Part shown: one piece after another, positions 57,687 through 64,000 of the stretch
Layout of the letters: each line of letters begins with the position of its first letter
Position numbering within the stretch: the stretch's first letter is position 1
DNA from: Planctomycetota bacterium
GTDB lineage: Bacteria; Planctomycetota; PUPC01; JACPCR01
Assembly: GCA_027625095.1 (NCBI GenBank)
Contig: JAQBXN010000016.1
Coordinates: 1-64,000 of the forward strand
Length of the DNA: 64,000 nt
Direction of reading: 5' to 3'
Position numbers and translations under genes: made by a program
Notes under the pieces: model-generated
The model's database searches: none
What the model saw: the letters and a program-made list of their open reading frames with translations, nothing else
Told to the model about the DNA's origin: nothing

Positions 57687-59606
57687 CTAACGCACCTTGG
57701 CGCCACTGGTGATATCACGGTCAAGTGAAAGCAGGGACAAGGTTTCCCCATCGTCAGCAGCGAGCAGCATTCCCTGCGATTCCACGCCGCGGATTTTTGC
57801 CGGCGCCAGGTTCGCCACGATAACGATCTTTTTGCCGGGTAATTCTTCGAGGGTGTAATGCCCGGCGAGGCCGGCAACAATCTGCCGTTGCTCGTCACCC
57901 ACTTTCACCTGAAGTTTGAGCAGCTTGTCTGCTTTTTCGATTTTTTCGGCCCCGATGATTTCCGCGATCTTCAGATCAACCTTTATGAAATCATCATACG
58001 AAATCAGATTGTCAGACACCTTTGGCTCCTCTTTTTCCAGTTTGGGCTCTTTTTTCTCACGCGGGGTCGAATCTCTTTCGACCTCGATCCGTGGGAACGG
58101 AGCGGTGAATTCATTCAGGCCAACACCACTCTTCAAACGTCCCCAAGCTGCTGTCGTAAAGTCCGGATTGTGGTCGCCTACCATGCCGAGCAGTTCCCTG
58201 ACCTTGTCCGGCATAATCGGATGTAAAAGCTGCAAGGCAAGGCGGACGGCTTCGGCGGCGTAGAAAAGCACAGTGCCGGCACGCGCCTTCCCGGGGCCCT
58301 CCTCTGTCTTAAGCAGCATCCACGGTTTGTGTTGCTCAAGATAAATATTGATCGAGCGGACGAACTCGATGGTCGTTTCCACAGCTTCATTCACCTTCAT
58401 CTCTTCAATTTTGCCGGCAACAATCGCCCCTATGCTCTCTCCCGTATTGCGCAATGCGGCGTCTGACTTCTCTTCTTCCCCGGCCCGCGGCAGTTTGCCG
58501 TCGAAGTTGCGGGTGATCAGGCGATTCACACGGCTGACCAGGTTGCCCAGATCGTTGGCCAGGTCGCTGTTGTAGCGCTTGATGAACGAGCTCAGTGAAA
58601 AATTTGAATCCTGTCCCAGCACCATCTCTCTCATGAGATAGTAGCGCACCGGGTCGACGCCATACTGGTCAATAAGGTCTAACGGATTGACCACGTTGCC
58701 CAGCGATTTGCTCATCTTTTCGGCCTCGCCGTCGTCCTTTTCGGTCAACCACCAGCCATGGGCAAAGATGCACTTGGGCAGCGGGATGCCAGCCGAAAAA
58801 AGCATGGTCGGCCAGTAGATGGCGTGCGTCATCAGAATGTCCTTACCGATGAGGTGCACGTCGGCCGGCCACCACTTCCCGAATGTTTCCTCATTCGAAC
58901 CGTAGCCTGGCGCTGAGACGTAATTGAGAAGAGCATCGAACCAGACGTAAGTGACGTAATCGGTATCGAACGGAATCTCGACTCCCCACTCTAGCCTGCT
59001 TTTGGGACGGGAGATACACAGGTCGTCTATGGGTTCACGAAGCTTTCCGAGAATTTCGTTGCGGCGATGCGGCGGCAGGATGAACTCAGGATGATCGTGG
59101 ATGTACTGCACGAGTTGTTCCTGATATTTGCCCATCTTGAAGTAGTAATTCGGCTCCTTAATCTTGCGAACGTCACGAAATTCGCCGGTCTCCCTCTCTT
59201 TATCCGAGATGAAACGCTCCTCCGAGACCGAATACCAGCCTTCGTACTCCCCTTTGTAAATGTCGCCGGAATCATACACCGCCTGTAATACCTGCTGGAC
59301 GATTGTCTTATGCCGATCCTCAGTGGTGCGAATGAAGTCGTCGTAACTGATACCCAGCTTATCCCACAGCTCAAGGAAGCGCGGCGCCATCTCATCACAG
59401 TGCTGTTGAGACCCGACGCCTCTTGCCTCCGCTGCCTGCTGCACCTTTTGTCCATGCTCATCCAAGCCAGTGAGGAAGAAAACTTCGTCGCCCAGTTCCC
59501 GGTGATACCGTGCCAGCACATCGGCCAGAATGGTGGTGTACGCATGACCGATGTGCGGTTTATCGTTGACGTAATAAATGGGGGTCGTGATGTAATACGT
59601 GCTCAT
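57687..59606 (-). CDS. metG: Methionyl-tRNA synthetase with C-terminal tRNA-binding domain
   Basis: TPIYYVNDKPHIGHAYTTILADVLARYHR (HIGH), KMSKSLGN (KMSKS), C-term DFIKVDLKIAEIIGAEKIEKADKLLKLQVKVG. Confidence 0.97.
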   Translation of the reverse strand: MSTYYITTPIYYVNDKPHIGHAYTTILADVLARYHRELGDEVFFLTGLDEHGQKVQQAAEARGVGSQQHCDEMAPRFLELWDKLGISYDDFIRTTEDRHKTIVQQVLQAVYDSGDIYKGEYEGWYSVSEERFISDKERETGEFRDVRKIKEPNYYFKMGKYQEQLVQYIHDHPEFILPPHRRNEILGKLREPIDDLCISRPKSRLEWGVEIPFDTDYVTYVWFDALLNYVSAPGYGSNEETFGKWWPADVHLIGKDILMTHAIYWPTMLFSAGIPLPKCIFAHGWWLTEKDDGEAEKMSKSLGNVVNPLDLIDQYGVDPVRYYLMREMVLGQDSNFSLSSFIKRYNSDLANDLGNLVSRVNRLITRNFDGKLPRAGEEEKSDAALRNTGESIGAIVAGKIEEMKVNEAVETTIEFVRSINIYLEQHKPWMLLKTEEGPGKARAGTVLFYAAEAVRLALQLLHPIMPDKVRELLGMVGDHNPDFTTAAWGRLKSGVGLNEFTAPFPRIEVERDSTPREKKEPKLEKEEPKVSDNLISYDDFIKVDLKIAEIIGAEKIEKADKLLKLQVKVGDEQRQIVAGLAGHYTLEELPGKKIVIVANLAPAKIRGVESQGMLLAADDGETLSLLSLDRDITSGAKVR

Positions 59607-59607
59607 T

Positions 59608-60495
59608 TTAGGTCAGATGTCGTGCTCCGTTGCGGAGCGTGCCGATGTTTTCAATGGTGATTTCCACTCTATCGCCAGCCTGGTGAGCAAATTCGTTGGG
59701 CACCATGATTCCCGTGCCGGTTGAGAGCATGGTGCCGACCGGGATAGGGTTGTTGCGTGTGAGAAACTCCACCAACTGCTCGAGAGTAAACTTGATTTGA
59801 GAAGAGTTGGCCTCGCCTTCGTAAATGGTTTTGCCTCCACGGGAGATGTTGCAGGTGATCTCCAGATCTGCCGGATTGGAAACGGTTGAATTCGTCGCCA
59901 CACACGGCCCAAGCGCGCAGCATCCTTCAAAGGTTTTTGACTGCGGCAGGTACAGCGGGTTTTCGCGTTCGATATCCCAGGCGGAGACATCATTGCATAT
60001 GGAGTAGCCGAGAATCTGATTCGGTCTGCCAAGAAGGATGGCGAGCTCAGGCTCCGTGGCGGTGAGCTCCGAATCTTGCCGCATTCCGAAATCCTGGTTG
60101 GGGCCAACGCATCTGCTGGGCGTAGCCTTGAAGAAAACTTCCGGCCGATCGCTGTGGTAGACCTTTGAATAAATGTCCTGTTCCGAATCCACATCGCGCA
60201 TGGACGCGCTTCGCAAATAGGTCACCCCGCAGCCCCAGACTTCAGGGGCATCGACAGGAAGAAGCAAATGTGGCTTGCCGTCTGCCGGAGTGACATCGAG
60301 TGCTTCGTATCCGAATTCTACGCCCTGAGAACATTCGGTGACCACCTCATCCATTTCACAGCCACGCTCCGCGGCAATGCGGACGACATCGAGTACCGTG
60401 GCGAACTGGTTACTGGTGATATCCGTAACCGTTGAGCCGTCAAGGAGGCCCAATCGCTTGCCCTTGCCAGGAACGTAAAACTGAACGAAACGCAT
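59608..60495 (-). CDS. Fumarylacetoacetate hydrolase family protein
   Basis: MRFVQFYVPGKGKRLGLLDG, VTYLRSASMRD, EPELAILLGRPNQILGYSICNDVSAWDIERENPLYLPQSKTFEGCCALGP, GTGIMVPNEFAHQAGDRVEI. Confidence 0.92.
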   Translation of the reverse strand: MRFVQFYVPGKGKRLGLLDGSTVTDITSNQFATVLDVVRIAAERGCEMDEVVTECSQGVEFGYEALDVTPADGKPHLLLPVDAPEVWGCGVTYLRSASMRDVDSEQDIYSKVYHSDRPEVFFKATPSRCVGPNQDFGMRQDSELTATEPELAILLGRPNQILGYSICNDVSAWDIERENPLYLPQSKTFEGCCALGPCVATNSTVSNPADLEITCNISRGGKTIYEGEANSSQIKFTLEQLVEFLTRNNPIPVGTMLSTGTGIMVPNEFAHQAGDRVEITIENIGTLRNGARHLT

Positions 60496-60839
60496 GATTC
60501 CGGGCCTTTCGAATGGTTTGAGGTGTTTTTTGGAAAGCGGGGGATGGTAGGCATGGGTTCGCGGCAAGTCAAGCGTTGAGGGTTTGCAGTTTGCACACGC
60601 GACCAGGATTCAGACAAGGGAATTGGTTGCGGTCGAATGCTGATGCAGGGCCTACAACTTTCGTATCTCCTGATGACGCGAAGATGTTTAGAACTGCGAA
60701 CCCACGACGGTGGAAGGAACAATACGCATAGAGGGTCTGGTATTCTCGTTCCCCTTTATGTCTCTGTGCTTTTGTGGTAACCATTGGGTGGTTGAGGTCC
60801 CAGGATCCCGGTGTTCTCCAGTTCCATAGCCCACAATTC

Positions 60840-61565
60840 ATGGCGCGTCCGCATCGATTTTATCTTGAGTCAATCCCGCTGACAGGTGTTGCTATCCTCA
60901 CAGGCACAGAGCATCGTCACTTGAGCAAGGTATTGCGAATACCTCCAGGCGAGACCGTTTTCCTTTTTGATGGCAGGGGACAGGAGGCAAGCGGCCGGGT
61001 CTTAAAGATTGTGAAAGCTGAGAGCGTCATTGAAGTGGTCGAACTTCAGCATCACCCGGAACCGTCGCTTCAGATCCACCTCGCTCTCGCCCTCACAAAG
61101 GGAAAGCAGGCCGACTCGGTGATCCGGATGAGCACCGAGCTTGGTGTAACGTCCATTCAGCCGGTACTGGCGGATCGCTCGATTGTGCGTTCCAAAGATA
61201 CGGAACGGATCACTGAGAAGTGGCAGCGAATTACGATCGAAGCTGCCAAGCAGTGTGGCCGAAACTATCTGCCTGCAGTAAAGGATGAAATCAAACTGAG
61301 TGCACTGGTGCAGATGCGAGCCAGCGATACTTTGCGGCTTCTCCCACACACAAAGGCGGCCCTTCCTCTTCGTGGCGTCTTGAGAGGATCTGCTTGCCGA
61401 GCATTCACGATTCTCATCGGGCCGGAGGGCGGCTTTACCGATGACGAGGCGGCTTTCGCCACGCAGAATGGATTCACACCAGTTTCCCTGGGTGCTCATG
61501 TTCTGAGAGTGGAAACTGCCTGCCTGATGGCAATTTCCGCAGCGGTTTATGAGTCAAGCGACTGA
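60840..61565 (+). CDS. rsmE: 16S rRNA (uracil1498-N3)-methyltransferase
   Basis: HLSKVLRIPPGETVFLFDGRG, LALALTKGKQADSVIRMSTELGVTSIQPVLADRSI, ILIGPEGGFTDDEA, LGAHVLRVETACLMAISA. Confidence 0.93.
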   Translation: MARPHRFYLESIPLTGVAILTGTEHRHLSKVLRIPPGETVFLFDGRGQEASGRVLKIVKAESVIEVVELQHHPEPSLQIHLALALTKGKQADSVIRMSTELGVTSIQPVLADRSIVRSKDTERITEKWQRITIEAAKQCGRNYLPAVKDEIKLSALVQMRASDTLRLLPHTKAALPLRGVLRGSACRAFTILIGPEGGFTDDEAAFATQNGFTPVSLGAHVLRVETACLMAISAAVYESSD

Positions 61566-61613
61566 ATTCTGTGTTCGTCGCTTTGCGGCGAGGTGAAGCG
61601 TTCGCTGAGTCCT

Positions 61614-62969
61614 TCAAACCTCGATCAGCATCCTTGCCGGATTCTCGATGCATTCCTTGACGCGTTTGAGAAAGGTGACTGCCTCCTGGCCATCCACGAT
61701 TCGGTGGTCGTAAGTCAATGCCAGATACATCATCGGCCTGATGACCACTTCACCATCTACTGCCACTGGCCGCTCCTGAATTGCATGCATGCCGAGTATT
61801 CCGCTTTGTGGCGGGTTGACAATTGGCGTGGACAACATTGAGCCGTAGATGCCTCCGTTCGAAATGGTGAACGTGCCGCCACTCAATTCTGCGACAGAGA
61901 TTCGGTTCTCACGAGCTCGTGTCGCGTATTCCGAAATGGTGAGTTCGATTTCGGCGAAGCTCAGCCGCTCCGCATTCCGAATGACTGGCACGACCAGTCC
62001 CTTGCCTCCGCCGACCGCAATGCCGATATCAAAATAATTGTGATAGACGATATCGGTGCCTTGAATCTGGGCATTAATCGCCGGCAACCTCTTGAGCCCA
62101 TCAACCACCGCTTTCACGAAGAAGGACATAAAACCCAGCTTGATGCCGTATTTCTTGACGAATGCCTCCTGATGCTCCTTTCGGAGTGACATCACGGCAG
62201 ACATGTTGACCTCGTTGAAGGTGGTCAACAGAGCAGCCGTTTGTTGAGCCTCGACCAGCCGATTCGCAATCGTTCTCCGCAGGCGGCTCATAGGGACTAC
62301 TTCCGTCTCGCGACCGGCGTCGGGATCGATACCTGTTTGAGTTTCGGGAAGCGCCTCAGGAGCCGGCTTTGGATCAGGTTTTGGTGAGACTGGCCCAGCC
62401 TGGGGCGTCGCTGGGGCCTGCGGAGGTGCGGGCTCTGGCTGTCCCCCAGCCTTATGCCTCTGGACATCTTCTTTGAGCACTCTGCCGCCTCTTCCCGTCC
62501 CTTGAATATCACTCACATTTACCCCTTCCTCCGCTGCGGCTCGCGAGGCTGCGGGCATGGTTACGGCTTCGAGGGCGGCCTGATTACCAGGTCCGGATTC
62601 AGGCTGCTGTTCGATGTCGGCCGCATTCAACTTAGTTGTTGAGATTCCCGTCTGATCATCTTCCCTGGTCGCCTCAAGGATCATTTCTGTTGGGATTCTT
62701 TCCTGATCCTTGGAACTTTCCAACTCCGCGACGCCCTCTTCCAGAATGCCCAAGACCTCACCAACATTCACCGTTTCGCCCGCCTGCTTGAGGATTTGTT
62801 TGAGGGTCCCTGCGGCCGGCGACGGTAATTCCATGCCTGCCTTGTCCGACTCCAATACCACGATCGGTTCGTCCAGTTCGATTCTGTCACCTTCCTGTTT
62901 CAACCACTCTTCCACCTGGACCTCAGTAATAGATTCACCGGCCGACGGCACTCTTAATTCAACAGCCAT
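61614..62969 (-). CDS. sucB: Dihydrolipoamide acyltransferase (E2, succinyltransferase-type)
   Basis: [26 protein letters not shown]...[15 protein letters not shown] lipoyl; [32 protein letters not shown]3[46 protein letters not shown]. Confidence 0.93.
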   Translation of the reverse strand: MAVELRVPSAGESITEVQVEEWLKQEGDRIELDEPIVVLESDKAGMELPSPAAGTLKQILKQAGETVNVGEVLGILEEGVAELESSKDQERIPTEMILEATREDDQTGISTTKLNAADIEQQPESGPGNQAALEAVTMPAASRAAAEEGVNVSDIQGTGRGGRVLKEDVQRHKAGGQPEPAPPQAPATPQAGPVSPKPDPKPAPEALPETQTGIDPDAGRETEVVPMSRLRRTIANRLVEAQQTAALLTTFNEVNMSAVMSLRKEHQEAFVKKYGIKLGFMSFFVKAVVDGLKRLPAINAQIQGTDIVYHNYFDIGIAVGGGKGLVVPVIRNAERLSFAEIELTISEYATRARENRISVAELSGGTFTISNGGIYGSMLSTPIVNPPQSGILGMHAIQERPVAVDGEVVIRPMMYLALTYDHRIVDGQEAVTFLKRVKECIENPARMLIEV

Positions 62970-63159
62970 GAACTACCTCCGAGGGACGCAAATTCGATGC
63001 CTTGTATTCTAGACCACGATGAATCCGGGCGTCCACCGTTCGGGGTGGTTGCGGAAAAAGTTTCCTTGATCATCAGGAGAGGTGAAAAGCTATATTGCTA
63101 TCCGCCCAGCAGCGGAAAGCCGAGACCACTTTCGGCCCCTTCGCGGAGCGTCGAGACCA

Positions 63160-63981
63160 CTATTCACGCTTCCAAACACTGACGTCGTCGTAGACGACTA
63201 TCTGCCGATTCAGTGTGCGACGCGATAACAGCCAGTCCAAACCTTCAAGGGCGTGGAGTTCGGTACAGAGCAGCTCCGGCTCGCTTAATTCTGTAATGGC
63301 CTTGAAGATCCAATCTGCTTCCTGGCGTGACTCTTCCATGTGCAGGGCCGGCTCAATCGAAGTTGCGGGAAAGAAAGGCTGGAGTGCTTTCTCGAGGTCG
63401 ACCTCTACTTCCGACAGGGACGGCTTCAGCTTTCGAATGCATGAGTGCGCCAGTTCCACATTCGAACCGTCGAAAGCGATATCCAGCAGCAGAAAGCGAA
63501 GCACATTCTCTTCGCCCGGCTCGCCAAACGTAATGGGGCGACTCCATTCGCCGACACCGATCGAGGCAGCAAGCTCACCGGAATCTGGATGAAATATCAG
63601 GCAGCGTTCAAAACCCAGGTGATCGAGTTGCGCAAGTTGTCCGACTTCGAGTTTTAACCGATGCCCTGCTAAATCTATTTCGTAGGCAGCCCAGAGAACC
63701 GGAAGGTTGCTTTGAGTGCCGCCCAACGAGGTAAGTCGTGAATCATGATAAGGGTTCGTGCCGAACTCCTCAGAAGGCGTCATGTACTCTGCAGATACAA
63801 GGATTGGGAAATCCTGCCCGAATAGAACCTGACCCTGGACATCATGCGGAAAACTCCGAAAAACCATGGTCTTATCAGGATTTTGAGCCGACCTGCTGCC
63901 CAGGATTTCGATGAGTTCATCGATGGTGATGTCTGCACCAACAAGCCCGGCCGTTGCAACGGCCGTGTGGCTATGAATCAC
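63160..63981 (-). CDS. Hypothetical protein, open at or near the right window edge
   Basis: Long ORF; no recognised motifs. Confidence 0.5.
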   Translation of the reverse strand: MIHSHTAVATAGLVGADITIDELIEILGSRSAQNPDKTMVFRSFPHDVQGQVLFGQDFPILVSAEYMTPSEEFGTNPYHDSRLTSLGGTQSNLPVLWAAYEIDLAGHRLKLEVGQLAQLDHLGFERCLIFHPDSGELAASIGVGEWSRPITFGEPGEENVLRFLLLDIAFDGSNVELAHSCIRKLKPSLSEVEVDLEKALQPFFPATSIEPALHMEESRQEADWIFKAITELSEPELLCTELHALEGLDWLLSRRTLNRQIVVYDDVSVWKRE

Positions 63982-64000
63982 TGCGAGAGATTGGGAGAGT

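Overview
64 kb bacterial chromosomal window. Many large secreted proteins, a sulfatase, and SUMF1-, HEAT- and FG-GAP-type proteins suggest a PVC/Verrucomicrobia-like origin (inference only). It holds about 45 supportable CDSs and one tRNA-Arg(CCG) with a clear intrinsic terminator. Most of it is housekeeping or metabolic: hisA, metG, cysK, rsmE, lpd, an E2 acyltransferase, folB, moaD/moaE, FKBP, two FAH-fold proteins, ABC exporters, a VapBC-like toxin-antitoxin pair, a sulfatase and large secreted proteins. The most notable region is about 31.35-33.8 kb, which looks like a decayed or split diversity-generating retroelement (DGR) cassette. It contains an intact SUMF1/FGE-fold target gene with a C-terminal variable region, and a second orphan variable region about 1.17 kb upstream. 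The two copies differ almost only at codon positions 1 and 2, mainly in NNC codons as expected from AAC template codons, and are flanked by near-identical DNA. Downstream is an HRDC-domain gene overlapping what looks like the first ~25 codons of a DGR-type reverse transcriptase. The RT core and template repeat are not in the window. The orphan variable region is fused to a truncated receiver-Hpt signalling gene. Other points of interest: a heterodimeric ABC exporter with complementary degenerate sites, a probable pseudokinase with a long acidic linker and SUMF1 domain, an MFS-HEAT fusion, a TMD-less ABC NBD next to DUF1854 and an Rpn-type nuclease, a MoaD with residues after its GG motif, intergenic heptamer repeats, and a 16-17 bp tandem array forming the 3' end of a MetE-like gene.
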